A stretch of DNA of 64,000 nt from GWE2-51-13 sp942492825. GTDB lineage: Bacteria; Bacillota_I; Bacilli_A; Erysipelotrichales; Erysipelotrichaceae. Made by a program: the position numbers and the translations under genes. The notes beneath the pieces are model-generated. The model ran no database searches. It was not told the origin of the DNA and worked only from the letters and a program-made list of their open reading frames with translations. This document shows positions 44,197 to 53,361 of this stretch, piece after piece (within the stretch, counting starts at the first letter, position 1; each line of letters begins with the position of its first letter). The DNA lies in contig OW818635.1 of NCBI GenBank assembly GCA_942492825.1, positions 186,001 to 250,000 on the forward strand, given 5' to 3'.

Positions 44197-44221
44197 GGAC
44201 CGATTCAATCGGTCCTTTTTT
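44197..44221. terminator. Bidirectional terminator
   Basis: GGACCGAT (44197-44204), loop TCA and ATCGGTCC (44208-44215) are flanked by seven A on the left and six T on the right, so it stops both the lipoprotein gene and the rubredoxin gene. A smaller CGGAAG/CTTCCG hairpin precedes it. Confidence 0.9.
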
Positions 44222-44222
44222 A

Positions 44223-44384
44223 TTAATCGATGGCTGTGAAGTCGGCTTTAGTAACGCCGCACATCGGGCAATACCAATCTTCGGGGAGATCTTCAAACGA
44301 GGTTCCCGGGGCGATTCCGGAATCGGGATCTCCGACGGTCGGGTCGTAGATGTAGTCACAAGCGTTGCATGCGTAACGTTTCAT
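44223..44384 (-). CDS. Rubredoxin
   Basis: This 53-residue gene is short but certain. Two knuckles bind one iron: CNAC (Cys6, Cys9) and CPMC (Cys39, Cys42). YIYDPTVGDPDSGIAPGTSFEDL and DWYCP are the standard rubredoxin core. AGGAGG precedes the ATG at 44384. Rubredoxins carry single electrons for oxygen and peroxide reduction in anaerobes, and the close nitroreductases and Bcp fit a protective redox role (inference). It is divergent from the nitroreductase at 44495. Confidence 0.97.
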   Translation of the reverse strand: MKRYACNACDYIYDPTVGDPDSGIAPGTSFEDLPEDWYCPMCGVTKADFTAID

Positions 44385-44494
44385 TTCTTCCTCCTGTGTG
44401 CCTTAGCTTTATTACATTATACCAAACCCGACAAGGGATGCAAAGGAGAATTCGAAAACCTATGGTATACTTAGTCCGAAAACAGGAGATATTT

Positions 44495-45016
44495 ATGGAA
44501 TTCATCGAACTTGCGAAAACCCGTTACTCCGTCCGTTACTTCTCGAAGAAGCCGGTTGAAGACATGAAACTTGATTTGATTTTAGAAGTCGCTAAGGTCG
44601 CTCCGACGGCTGCCAATCGCCAACCACAACGAATCTATCTGTTGAAATCCGACGAAGCGAAGGAAAAACTGAAAAATTGCACGCGGTATGCGTTTGATGC
44701 GCCGATCGTCATCCTGATCGCCTATGACAAGGAAGTTTCATGGAAACGACGTTATGACGGACATGATGGCGGGGATGTCGATTGCGCCATCGTATCGACG
44801 CACATCATGCTTCAAGCCACCGAACTTGGACTGGGAACGTGCTTTGTGGGGTCCTTTGATCCGGAAGCGTTATGCAAAGCGTTTGATCTTCCCTTAAACG
44901 TTGTCCCATCGGTAATCATACCTTTGGGGTATCCCGAAGAAAACACGACTTTTCATCCGCTTCATCTAACACGCAACCCTTGGGTCGAAGGCGTCAATCT
45001 CTTTACGGAAAAATAA
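44495..45016 (+). CDS. Nitroreductase-family protein
   Basis: This 173-residue FMN oxidoreductase has AKTRYSVRYFSKKP near the start, KVAPTAANRQP near 37 and GLGTCFVGSFDPEAL near 110, with SVIIPLGYPEE near the end. It is the compact form without the NfsA arm. ATG 44495 follows CAGGAG, and an extended -10 (TGG-TATACT) lies just upstream. It is divergent from the rubredoxin gene. The electron acceptor is unknown. Confidence 0.9.
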   Translation: MEFIELAKTRYSVRYFSKKPVEDMKLDLILEVAKVAPTAANRQPQRIYLLKSDEAKEKLKNCTRYAFDAPIVILIAYDKEVSWKRRYDGHDGGDVDCAIVSTHIMLQATELGLGTCFVGSFDPEALCKAFDLPLNVVPSVIIPLGYPEENTTFHPLHLTRNPWVEGVNLFTEK

Positions 45017-45034
45017 CCGCGATCGCGGTTATTT
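45011..45034. terminator. Bidirectional terminator overlapping a stop codon
   Basis: AAATAACCGC (45011-45020) pairs with GCGGTTATTT (45025-45034) around loop GATC. The TAA stop of the nitroreductase lies in the left arm, and T-rich sequence follows. Confidence 0.8.
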
Positions 45035-46546
45035 TTATAGGATGACATGGATATTTTCAATATGCTTCACCTTATAGACCTTATGTTTTAGTAAGGTTTC
45101 CGCCAACAGTTCGCTCATATCGCGATTGACTTCAAGGACCGTCTGAAGATCCGGTACCATCGTGAAGTCACCGCCACCGACCGCACGGTAATTATTCATA
45201 ACAAGAGTAAACGACTGATTCTCACAAACTTCTTTGCCTTGATAGAAAAGTGAAACGATGCGTTGTCCAAGCGGATTGGATACTTTGATCGTATATTCGA
45301 TCCCATCGACCATATCGTAATTGAAATGTTGGGGCTTGGGTTCGTCATAGGACGGATCAACAATCACTTCTCCCGCTTTGATCGCAAAATACGCTGCACA
45401 CTTCTCCAAGAATTCCTTAAGCGTCTTCCCGTCGATTTGCTTGACGACCAACGTGTTGGGGTAGATGTACGTCGAAACGATGTCGCGCATCGTGATTTCC
45501 GGGTTAAATCCCATTACACCGTTAAAGAGCGCACATGCGCTCAAATCGGCCTGCGTATGTTCACGTTGGACTTGATTGATGAAACTGACGAGTGGATGTT
45601 TATGTAATCGAGCCATAAAACCATTCGTAACTTTCATCGAGGGTCCGTCGATTCTTCCCAAAGGCTGATCCAACCATCGCTGCGTTTCACGTTCGTTTTC
45701 TTCCGCGATCGAGTCGATTACAGGATCGACTTCGAAATCCTCCATCTTGACGATTCTTGGTTCGATTTGTAGTTTCTCCACGAAGGTCAAGGTGATTTCC
45801 GCAAACTCTTTCGCATTCAGCGTCGTCTGTGTGACAACCGTCGAACCGATCGTCGCGATTAAAGAGCGATGTTGGTGGCCGGTGATCAATACGTCGATGC
45901 CCGGTAATTGCGCTAAGCGATAACCGACGTTTTCACCGGTAAACCGTTCGGTCGCAACTCCGGTAATCGGATCGTTCTCCAATCCGCCGTGATACATCAC
46001 GATGACCGCGTCCGCCAACGGACGTAGACGTTTAAGTTCGATTTTGACCGTTTCGATCGGATCAAGAAAATCCATGCCTGCGATGTTCTCGGATTTCTCC
46101 CAATGCGGGATATAATCCGTACAAACCGCGATAAGCGCGAGGGTGTGGTTTTGGATCGAAACTAGCGCACTCTTTCCCAAAGGGACGCCTTGATGAATGA
46201 TGTTTGCGGTTAAACAAGGCATGGTCAAAGTTTCCAGATATCGCTGAAGGACCGTCGGTCCATAGTTGAAGTCATGGTTTCCCAGATTGATGAAGTCGTA
46301 ACCGATCTGATTCATGACTTTACCCAATAAATGGGAACCAGATTGTTGATTGGTAACCGTCAATAACGGTGTACCCTGAAGAATGTCTCCGTTATCCAAC
46401 ACCAAGGTCGCTCCGTTCTGTTTGGCTTGGTTAACAGCCGTTGAAAAACGTGCCAACCCAGAAGGACTAATCGAGTTATCCGCATAGTTTTTCGCCAATA
46501 CGCTTCCATGAATGTCGGTGGTCGCAAGGATCGTTAGTTTTTCCAT
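45035..46546 (-). CDS. Bifunctional metallophosphatase/5'-nucleotidase (UshA-like)
   Basis: This 503-residue protein has a calcineurin-like phosphatase domain (about 1-290): TTDIHG, DNGDILQG, LGNHDFNYG, VMYHGG and TGHQHR give the two-metal site. The C-terminal 5'-nucleotidase domain (about 320-500) holds NNYRAVGGGDF. Unlike UshA it has no signal peptide, so it should act in the cytoplasm on nucleotides or cyclic phosphates. TATAAT on the minus strand at 46553-46558 is exactly six bases before the ATG and no ribosome binding site exists, so the message is probably leaderless. An upstream extension to 46696 is therefore rejected. Confidence 0.92.
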   Translation of the reverse strand: MEKLTILATTDIHGSVLAKNYADNSISPSGLARFSTAVNQAKQNGATLVLDNGDILQGTPLLTVTNQQSGSHLLGKVMNQIGYDFINLGNHDFNYGPTVLQRYLETLTMPCLTANIIHQGVPLGKSALVSIQNHTLALIAVCTDYIPHWEKSENIAGMDFLDPIETVKIELKRLRPLADAVIVMYHGGLENDPITGVATERFTGENVGYRLAQLPGIDVLITGHQHRSLIATIGSTVVTQTTLNAKEFAEITLTFVEKLQIEPRIVKMEDFEVDPVIDSIAEENERETQRWLDQPLGRIDGPSMKVTNGFMARLHKHPLVSFINQVQREHTQADLSACALFNGVMGFNPEITMRDIVSTYIYPNTLVVKQIDGKTLKEFLEKCAAYFAIKAGEVIVDPSYDEPKPQHFNYDMVDGIEYTIKVSNPLGQRIVSLFYQGKEVCENQSFTLVMNNYRAVGGGDFTMVPDLQTVLEVNRDMSELLAETLLKHKVYKVKHIENIHVIL

Positions 46547-46558
46547 GTTCCCATTATA
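46547..46558 (-). promoter_or_regulatory. TATAAT six bases before ATG (possible leaderless start)
   Basis: On the minus strand TATAAT (46553-46558) is followed by GGGAAC and ATG (46546). This is the third case in the window with this exact spacing. Confidence 0.55.
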
Positions 46559-46640
46559 CCCAACATTTCCGCTCACAATCAACCAAGCCGTCTGTCTTTT
46601 TGAATCGGCTCTGCTATAATTGACGCAAAGGGGAAAAACG

Positions 46641-47681
46641 ATGGATGAAATGACACTGCGATGCCGGATCCGACCGTTTACCTTGGCCGATGCCAAGGAT
46701 CTTTTCGCGTTTGCGTCTCTTCCCGAAGTCGCGTTGAATGCGAATTATCTCCCGCATCGTTCCCTCGAACAAACGCGTCAAATTGTGAAGGGATGGATTT
46801 TGGCGGATGACATCTTTGCGATCGAACATCTTGACGATCGACGGGTCTTCGGTGCGATCTCCATGCGTCCGGATCCCGAGTTGCCTGACGGATGGTTTAA
46901 GGTCGGATACAGTTGCCATACTTCGTATCAAGGCAAGGGTTACATGACGGAAGCACTTCGTAAAGTGTGCGATATATTGATTTATGATCGAAACGCGGCA
47001 GGGATCGCGGTACATATCTTTCCCGAAAATGACCCCTCACTTTCATTGGCGCGACGGGTCGGATTTGAGTCCTCCGGTATGACTTTGGAGAAGAGACGAT
47101 ATGACGGAAACGAAGGCAGGGAAGAAATCCATCTATTCTCAGCGGTTGCGTATCGTCAACGTTATCAAGGAAAATGGTTGGGAGAGTTGCGGACCCATAC
47201 AAGATTTGGAAAGGATCATCCGATCCTATATCGCCATGCGGTCCGTGCCATCGTGTTGAATGGATCAGAAATCCTGATGATCAAGTCAAAGGATGGTGAT
47301 TTGAAGTTCCCCGGTGGTGGAATCGAGAAGAACGAATCTCCCGTCGATGCTTTGAAACGGGAAATAGAGGAAGAAACCGGATATTCGATACAGAAGATAA
47401 ATGAACATTTCGGATACATCGAAGAACTTTACGATGCTTTCGATGATGATGTATCGTTGTTTCGGATGCGTTCGGATTTCTACTTCGTCGAAATCAATAA
47501 GACGCAATCCTCGTTGAAATTGGATGATTATGAAGCGAAACTCGGATTTCATCCGACATGGATCGATTTAGATCAAGCCATCAAAATAAATAGCGAAACA
47601 CGATTTGCGAAACGTTGGACGCAGCGTGATTTGCATGTATTGATACAGTTGAAGTTTCATCAGGAGAAAAACAATGGATAA
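46641..47681 (+). CDS. GNAT acetyltransferase-Nudix hydrolase fusion
   Basis: This 346-residue protein joins two enzymes. Residues 1-175 are a RimJ/RimL-type GNAT domain (RCRIRPFTLADAKDL, GYMTEALRKVCDILI, FPENDPSLSLARRVGFE). Residues 190-346 are a Nudix domain with a full Nudix box: GGIEKNE, seven residues, then REIEEETGY. The first part probably acetylates an amine, and the second hydrolyses a nucleoside diphosphate linked to X. A single chain suggests linked chemistry, perhaps on an aminoglycoside- or amino-nucleotide-type compound (inference). AAAGGGG precedes ATG 46641. It overlaps the MFS gene by eight bases. Confidence 0.88.
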   Translation: MDEMTLRCRIRPFTLADAKDLFAFASLPEVALNANYLPHRSLEQTRQIVKGWILADDIFAIEHLDDRRVFGAISMRPDPELPDGWFKVGYSCHTSYQGKGYMTEALRKVCDILIYDRNAAGIAVHIFPENDPSLSLARRVGFESSGMTLEKRRYDGNEGREEIHLFSAVAYRQRYQGKWLGELRTHTRFGKDHPILYRHAVRAIVLNGSEILMIKSKDGDLKFPGGGIEKNESPVDALKREIEEETGYSIQKINEHFGYIEELYDAFDDDVSLFRMRSDFYFVEINKTQSSLKLDDYEAKLGFHPTWIDLDQAIKINSETRFAKRWTQRDLHVLIQLKFHQEKNNG

Positions 47682-48843
47682 GCAAAAACTAAAGCGGAAC
47701 ATACCGCTGACCTACCTTTTCGAATTCGGGAAAAACATGGGATTCACCCAAGCCATTTGGGTGACCTATTTGGCGACGAAAGGATTAAGTTTGGTCGAAA
47801 TCGGTCTGTGCGAGAGTGTCTTCCATATCACATCGATGTTGATGGAATTGCCGACCGGAATGATCGCCGATCTCTATGGACGTAAAATCAGCCGATTGAT
47901 CGGTGTGATCGCGAACTTGATTTACTTGACCCTGTTGTTTTTTGTGGATGGGTTGCCCATGGCTTTGCTTGCCTTCGTCTTCTGCGCCTTGTCGTACAAT
48001 CTGGAATCCGGTGCCGATACGGCCTTGGTATACGATAGTCTGTTGGCACTCGACCAACAAGATACCTTTACCCGAATCTCCGGTAAACGTGAAATCATCC
48101 TTCAAAGCGCGTCACTGATTGGGGTGGCGGTCGGGGGAGTGCTGGCGGATCAAGATTATCGCTTCGCGATCCTGGGATCGATCTTGTTAGGCGTGGCGGT
48201 TTTTATCGTAGGTTTGCGCTTTTTCGAAGCGCCGTATCCGAGAGAAAAGGCAAAAATGCGTACGATGTTTGCGAATCAGTTCATGAAGCCTTGGAAAATG
48301 GTGAAAAAACAACCGGATCTGGTCTTTCATATGGTGTTGGTTGCGGTCGTATTGTCTTCGGTGACCACGACCCATTACTATTTGACGGTTCATCTGAAAA
48401 ACATCGGATATTCCTTAAGCATGATCGGATTACTCTTGTTGCTTCAAGCGGTCGGTGCGATCTTGGGTGGTTATTTTGCGGATCGGTTAAAGATACGGTT
48501 TGACGAAGCTTTGTTGTTTCGCTTGTTTCCATGGGGAATCGTTCTTGCGATCGCCTTGGCTCCGACGCCTTTCTTTCCGATTTCCTTAATGATGTTGGGC
48601 TTTAGCGATTCGGTCCTCTATGTCGTATTAACCAACCGCGTCAACCGAAACATCCAAAGCGATGAGAGGGCGACGATCCTATCGTTGAACAGTATGTTTT
48701 TCAGTATCGTGATGATCGCTCTTTTCCCGATTTTCGGTGTGTTTGCGGATCAAAACGGACTTCCGATGGCGTTTTTCGGGTTGGCGATCTTGACGGGTTT
48801 GGTGGCGTTGGCCAACGGGTTGAAAATCCGTTATCGACGTTAA
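47674..48843 (+). CDS. MFS transporter
   Basis: This 389-residue major facilitator protein has about eleven or twelve membrane segments. The GMIADLYGRKISRLIG loop between segments two and three is the MFS motif A, and a matching loop FADRLKIRFDEAL occurs after segment eight. It resembles multidrug-type MFS proteins of Bacillota. Its start overlaps the GNAT-Nudix gene, so the two are cotranslated and may share a substrate, such as a drug that is modified and pumped out. Confidence 0.88.
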   Translation: MDKQKLKRNIPLTYLFEFGKNMGFTQAIWVTYLATKGLSLVEIGLCESVFHITSMLMELPTGMIADLYGRKISRLIGVIANLIYLTLLFFVDGLPMALLAFVFCALSYNLESGADTALVYDSLLALDQQDTFTRISGKREIILQSASLIGVAVGGVLADQDYRFAILGSILLGVAVFIVGLRFFEAPYPREKAKMRTMFANQFMKPWKMVKKQPDLVFHMVLVAVVLSSVTTTHYYLTVHLKNIGYSLSMIGLLLLLQAVGAILGGYFADRLKIRFDEALLFRLFPWGIVLAIALAPTPFFPISLMMLGFSDSVLYVVLTNRVNRNIQSDERATILSLNSMFFSIVMIALFPIFGVFADQNGLPMAFFGLAILTGLVALANGLKIRYRR

Positions 48844-48904
48844 ACGCGGTTTGACACCCGATAGACCCTGTGTCATAATCAACTATAAAGTAAGGGGAGA
48901 GACG

Positions 48905-50059
48905 ATGAAAGAACGCATCAACCGGCAAGTCGCGAAGATCCAATTTAGCGGAATCCGCTCGTTTTCGCAAGAGGTCGCCAGCGTCGAAGGTATCATTTCT
49001 ATGACGATCGGCGAACCTGAGTTTTCCACCGATCAAAGCATCAAAGATGCGGCGATCGAGGCGTTGATCCAGGACTATACCCATTATCCGCCATCCGTCG
49101 GATTCGCGGATTTACGTACGAAGATTCTATCGTTTGAGAAGGAAAAACACGGATTGGATTATCGACTTGACGAAGTGTTGATCACCAACGGTGCGACGTC
49201 CGGTCTAGCGGCTGTTTTTATGGCGCTTCTGAACCCTGGAGATGAAGTAGTCATCCCGGAGCCGATGTATGTCGCCTATGCCCCGATGATCGCCTATTGC
49301 CAAGCGGTGTTGGTACCCTTGGATACGACGGCGGAATTGTATCAGATCGATGAGGCTAAATTGCGGGCTTGCGTCAACGAAAAAACGAAAATCTTGGTGC
49401 TGACATCTCCCAATAATCCGACCGGATGCGTCTATGACCAAAAAAGCATCGACATTATCGCAAAGGTGGCGAAAGAGTTCGGATTCTTCGTGGTAAGCGA
49501 CGATGTCTATAATCAATTAGTTTATATCGATCCGTTACCGACGATCACCGATATTAAGGAATTGCGCGATCAGATCGTGATTTGTCAGAGTCTATCGAAA
49601 CCTTATGCGATGACCGGATGGCGCATCGGTTATGTGCTTGCGGAAGCGAGCGTATTGAAAGAAATCGCGAAGATCCACCAATATCTGGTCACCGGAATCT
49701 CTTCCATCAGCCAGAAAGCGGCGATCGTCGCCTTAGATACCGATCCCTCGAAAGTCCGTGAAATCTATCGTCACCGTCGTGATCTTGCGATGGAGGCATT
49801 TATGGAAATGGGATTGCCCTGCGTCAAACCGGAAGGAGCGTTTTATCTTTTCCCGGATATCTCGGAGTTTCAACTGGATTCGTTGACGTTCTGTCGTAAA
49901 GCCGCCTATGAGTATAAGGTTGCTTTGGTCCCTGGAATCTACTTCGGTCCGTCGGCGGATCGAAATGTCCGGATTTCCTATGCATGTAAGGAAGAAGACC
50001 TGATCGAAGGATTACGTCGGCTTCAACGCATGATCAATGATTTAAGGAATGCATCATGA
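48905..50059 (+). CDS. Class I aminotransferase (aspartate/aromatic type)
   Basis: This 384-residue PLP aminotransferase has IISMTIGEPEFSTDQSI near 30, YPPSVGFADLR, SPNNPTG near 165 and the PLP lysine in CQSLSKPYAMTGWRIGY near 235. NVRISYAC near the C-terminus carries the carboxylate arginine. It fits the aspartate/PatA-like branch; the amino donor is not determined. GGGGAGAG gives a good site. It overlaps a small membrane-protein gene by four bases. Confidence 0.92.
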   Translation: MKERINRQVAKIQFSGIRSFSQEVASVEGIISMTIGEPEFSTDQSIKDAAIEALIQDYTHYPPSVGFADLRTKILSFEKEKHGLDYRLDEVLITNGATSGLAAVFMALLNPGDEVVIPEPMYVAYAPMIAYCQAVLVPLDTTAELYQIDEAKLRACVNEKTKILVLTSPNNPTGCVYDQKSIDIIAKVAKEFGFFVVSDDVYNQLVYIDPLPTITDIKELRDQIVICQSLSKPYAMTGWRIGYVLAEASVLKEIAKIHQYLVTGISSISQKAAIVALDTDPSKVREIYRHRRDLAMEAFMEMGLPCVKPEGAFYLFPDISEFQLDSLTFCRKAAYEYKVALVPGIYFGPSADRNVRISYACKEEDLIEGLRRLQRMINDLRNAS

Positions 50060-50532
50060 AGTCACTGAAGGATACGCTTGCGGGAATTGTCTTGTTGGTT
50101 TATGGACATCTAATCCTGTTGGGTTTGACGATCGTTTGGACGATGTTCAATGCGATCGTGTGGAATCAAGCGCTTTGGGTCCATATCTTGATCCCGAGTA
50201 TCGCCGGATTTCTGTTTTATGGGACGATCGGATTCATGATCGGTAGGCTGGATCGTAAGCGAACGTCGATACGTAGTTCCACTCGGATTTTCTGGGGTCT
50301 ATTGACCTTCGCATACATTCTTGTGTTGATCCTTGTGGAACGTAATCTCGTCGATTGGACCGGTTATTCCAACTTAATTGTTTATCCGCTTGCGCTCTTC
50401 TTCAAAAATGCGCCGGCGGAACTTTGGATACGGATTGTATTTATATTTATTTTGTATATTTCTTATCGCGGCGTATTGACCGGTTTTTCATTCCAGCGCA
50501 GACTCTTGCGCTTAAAAGGGGGTAAACGATGA
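50056..50532 (+). CDS. Four-segment membrane protein, unknown
   Basis: This 158-residue protein has four membrane segments (about residues 10-33, 44-65, 82-100 and 130-148) with basic loops. No family is recognised. It starts inside the aminotransferase stop (ATGA overlap) and ends the same way at the next membrane gene, so the three are tightly coupled. A transport or anchoring role is possible but unsupported. Confidence 0.6.
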   Translation: MKSLKDTLAGIVLLVYGHLILLGLTIVWTMFNAIVWNQALWVHILIPSIAGFLFYGTIGFMIGRLDRKRTSIRSSTRIFWGLLTFAYILVLILVERNLVDWTGYSNLIVYPLALFFKNAPAELWIRIVFIFILYISYRGVLTGFSFQRRLLRLKGGKR

Positions 50533-50879
50533 GCTCGAAAACATTTAACGCATTGGTACCGTTGGCCGTCATCATTCTTGGCGGATGGTTTGTCCGTTTT
50601 ACGGATCTATTCTTAAAGGGATCTTTCTTCGACACGGTCGCGATCTTGTTGGTGATTGCGACGCTATTCTACTTTGGCATCCGCTTGAATCCCAATAAAA
50701 AACGAAACGACGCTTGGTTTAAGAAAATGGTCATTTCGTTGGTCTTGGTATTGATCGCATCCATCCGTCTCGGATATGTCCTTCATCCGAGTTTGCCGGA
50801 CCTGTTGTATTGGTTCGCCTTGGACGGTTTTGCGCAAAGCGCTCTGATCGTCTATCTTGGCTGGCAGTTCTTCGCCTAA
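50529..50879 (+). CDS. Small membrane protein, unknown
   Basis: This 116-residue protein has four hydrophobic stretches (about residues 9-24, 35-51, 68-88 and 93-112). It is overlap-coupled to the previous gene and converges tail-to-tail with yggS, overlapping it by four bases. No family is recognised. Together with the preceding gene it may form a small membrane complex. Confidence 0.55.
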   Translation: MSSKTFNALVPLAVIILGGWFVRFTDLFLKGSFFDTVAILLVIATLFYFGIRLNPNKKRNDAWFKKMVISLVLVLIASIRLGYVLHPSLPDLLYWFALDGFAQSALIVYLGWQFFA

Positions 50880-51505
50880 CGGGATCCGAAGATCAACGTA
50901 CCGATACGAAGCATCGTCGCGCCTTCTTGACAGGCAATTTGATAGTCCATACTCATCCCCATCGAACATTCCTCAAAAGCAGGGATGTTTTTTTGGATTT
51001 CCGTCTGAAGTTTCTTCGCTTTCTGAAACACAGACCTTATTTCTTCCGCAGTCCCTTCGGTCGGTCCGATGACCATGATTCCTTTTAATAAAGCATATTC
51101 GCAGGTCTTCGCACTCTCTAGAAACGCATCGATCTCAGCGATATTTAGTCCGCTCTTCGATGACTCATGGGTTAAATTGACTTGCATCAGGATGTTGAGT
51201 TTTTTGTTGATCGCACGAGCTTGTTTCTCGATCTCATGTAGGAGTTTGATCGAATCGACCGAATGGATCCAGTCCGCATAACGTACCGCATCCTTGACTT
51301 TGTTGGTCTGCAGATGTCCGATCATATGCCACGTCACATCCTCGATGGCTTGTGCCTTCAGGATGAGTTCTTGCACCTTATTCTCACCGAAATCACGAAA
51401 ACCTTCGCGTTTCACGGACTCGATTTTCTCGATCGGATGCGTCTTACTGACCGCGATCACGGTTTTCAATGACGGGTAAGTTGATTTCAATTGCGATACA
51501 TTCAT
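50876..51505 (-). CDS. yggS: PLP homeostasis protein (YggS/YlmE)
   Basis: This 209-residue single-domain TIM-barrel protein binds pyridoxal phosphate through the lysine in VIAVSKTHP near 20. GENKVQELILKA near 42, WHMIGHLQTNK near 59 and SMGMSMDYQIA near 183, with LRIGTLIFG at the end, are diagnostic. It keeps free PLP in balance; this window has several PLP enzymes. ATG 51505 is used, with an eight-residue upstream extension rejected because AAGGG fits the shorter start. Confidence 0.94.
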   Translation of the reverse strand: MNVSQLKSTYPSLKTVIAVSKTHPIEKIESVKREGFRDFGENKVQELILKAQAIEDVTWHMIGHLQTNKVKDAVRYADWIHSVDSIKLLHEIEKQARAINKKLNILMQVNLTHESSKSGLNIAEIDAFLESAKTCEYALLKGIMVIGPTEGTAEEIRSVFQKAKKLQTEIQKNIPAFEECSMGMSMDYQIACQEGATMLRIGTLIFGSR

Positions 51506-51632
51506 GGGCAACCCTTCTTTCTCTACCATGATAGCCGATTTGGGGGAAAAGTTGCACTATGAAAAACATTCCATGGTAAAATGACAGTAAATTCAACGTT
51601 TTTTACACGAAATCAAAGGGAAAGGGATTCGC

Positions 51633-53312
51633 ATGCGCAAACCACAAATACGATCGGTTATCTATCAGATTTGGCCACGCTCGTTTCAAGACAGCGACGG
51701 CGACGGAATCGGGGATATCAACGGAATCCGCAGTCGCTTAAGTCATTTGGCATACTTGGGTGTGGACATGATCTGGCTTTCGCCGGTATATGAATCGCCG
51801 GACGTGGATTTCGGCTACGATATCAGCGATTACCGAAAGATCAACCCGGTTTTGGGAACGATGGAAGACCTCGATCAATTGATTCATGAAGCCAATGACT
51901 TGGGGATCGGGATCATGATGGATTTGGTCGCCAATCACACGTCGATCGAACATGAGTGGTTCAAGTCGGCCGTCCAAGACCCAAGTTCACCCTATCGCGA
52001 CTACTATATTTTCCGCGATGGGAAAAACGGAAAAGAACCTAACAATTGGTTGGGGATTTTCGGCGGTAGCGCATGGACCAAGGTCGATACCCAATACGCG
52101 TTAACACTCTTTACCCCCCAACAACCCGATTTGAATTGGCGAAATCCGGCCGTAAGGCAGGAAATCTATGCCATCATGCGTTTCTGGTTGGATAAGGGAA
52201 TCAAAGGGTTTCGTATGGATGTCATCAACGCGATCGGAAAGCATCCTGAATTACCGGATAAGAACCCACATAAAAAAGGCTATCAGTTTGCGGCGGAACT
52301 GATCACTCGTCAACCGATCGTCGATGAATATATCAAAGAAATGCATCAAGAAGTCCTCAAAGATTATGATGGACTTTATCTTGGGGAAGGGATTCTGCTT
52401 GACCGTGATATGGCATCTCGATTGTGCGGGGAAAGAACCGACGAACTGGATTTGATGTTTCAATTCGATTTGGCGCTGATCGATTGCGGACCCTTGGGGA
52501 AATTCGATTTCCGAAGATTGTATCGTTGGTCAATTCCGCGATTCAAGAAAATTTTCTTTACTTGGCAGGCCGACAGTCAGAAACGAAACTATTGGCTTGC
52601 GAACTATCTCAGTAACCATGACCAACAACGTGCGGTGTCGCACTATGGAAACGACACGAAATATCGGGTCGCCAGTGCGAAAGCCTTACTGGTATCGGTA
52701 TTGTTTGCGCGTGGAACGCCATTTCTTTATCAAGGGGAAGAAATCGGAATGACCGATCTGAAACTTGAGATGGACGAGTGGAAGGACTTCGAGGCGAAAA
52801 ACATCTACAAGCAGCTTCAATCGATGATGCATGTGCCAGCCGGATTGGCGAAGCGGATCGTTCAACGTAAAACACGGGACAACGCACGGACACCGATGCA
52901 ATGGGCAAACGATAAATATGCGGGTTTTAGTACCGAGAATCCGTGGATAAAACTGAATCCGAATTATGTGCAGATCAATGTGGAAGATCAAAAGCAGGAT
53001 CCGAATTCGATTCTGAATTTCACACGGGACGCGATTTTGTTATGGAAGTTCGACGAAGTCTTTACGTTCGGGGACATCGAACCGGTATTGCCCGACCACA
53101 AGCAAGTATTAGCTTTTCTGCGGAAAGGACAGTCAAGTAAATATTTGATCTTGATCAACCTTGACAATAAACCTGCGTTATTGACCTTACAACCGGAATG
53201 GTTGGGGGAAACACTCTTGAACTCCGTTTCAAATCCCCAAGTTTTAGTGAAGAAAATGGTACTGGCACCATACGAAGCGCGTGTTGTTCGGTGTATAAGT
53301 CAAATGCCTTGA
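51633..53312 (+). CDS. GH13 alpha-glucosidase (oligo-1,6-glucosidase/trehalose-6-P hydrolase type)
   Basis: This 559-residue cytoplasmic GH13 enzyme shows the four conserved regions: DLVANHTS (near 98), GFRMDVINAI with nucleophile Asp near 199, YLGEGILL with acid Glu near 252 and NYLSNHDQQRA near 327. It has the DSDGDGIGDINGI calcium-like loop typical of the MalL/TreC group. The acid-base segment has GEG instead of the common GE-x-W/GEM, so specificity cannot be assigned. GGGAAAGGG precedes the ATG. No PTS or maltose transporter is adjacent. Confidence 0.93.
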   Translation: MRKPQIRSVIYQIWPRSFQDSDGDGIGDINGIRSRLSHLAYLGVDMIWLSPVYESPDVDFGYDISDYRKINPVLGTMEDLDQLIHEANDLGIGIMMDLVANHTSIEHEWFKSAVQDPSSPYRDYYIFRDGKNGKEPNNWLGIFGGSAWTKVDTQYALTLFTPQQPDLNWRNPAVRQEIYAIMRFWLDKGIKGFRMDVINAIGKHPELPDKNPHKKGYQFAAELITRQPIVDEYIKEMHQEVLKDYDGLYLGEGILLDRDMASRLCGERTDELDLMFQFDLALIDCGPLGKFDFRRLYRWSIPRFKKIFFTWQADSQKRNYWLANYLSNHDQQRAVSHYGNDTKYRVASAKALLVSVLFARGTPFLYQGEEIGMTDLKLEMDEWKDFEAKNIYKQLQSMMHVPAGLAKRIVQRKTRDNARTPMQWANDKYAGFSTENPWIKLNPNYVQINVEDQKQDPNSILNFTRDAILLWKFDEVFTFGDIEPVLPDHKQVLAFLRKGQSSKYLILINLDNKPALLTLQPEWLGETLLNSVSNPQVLVKKMVLAPYEARVVRCISQMP

Positions 53313-53361
53313 AACGGGCATGAGTTGAAGACTAAAATAAAACGAGAAACGAGGAAGAAAC

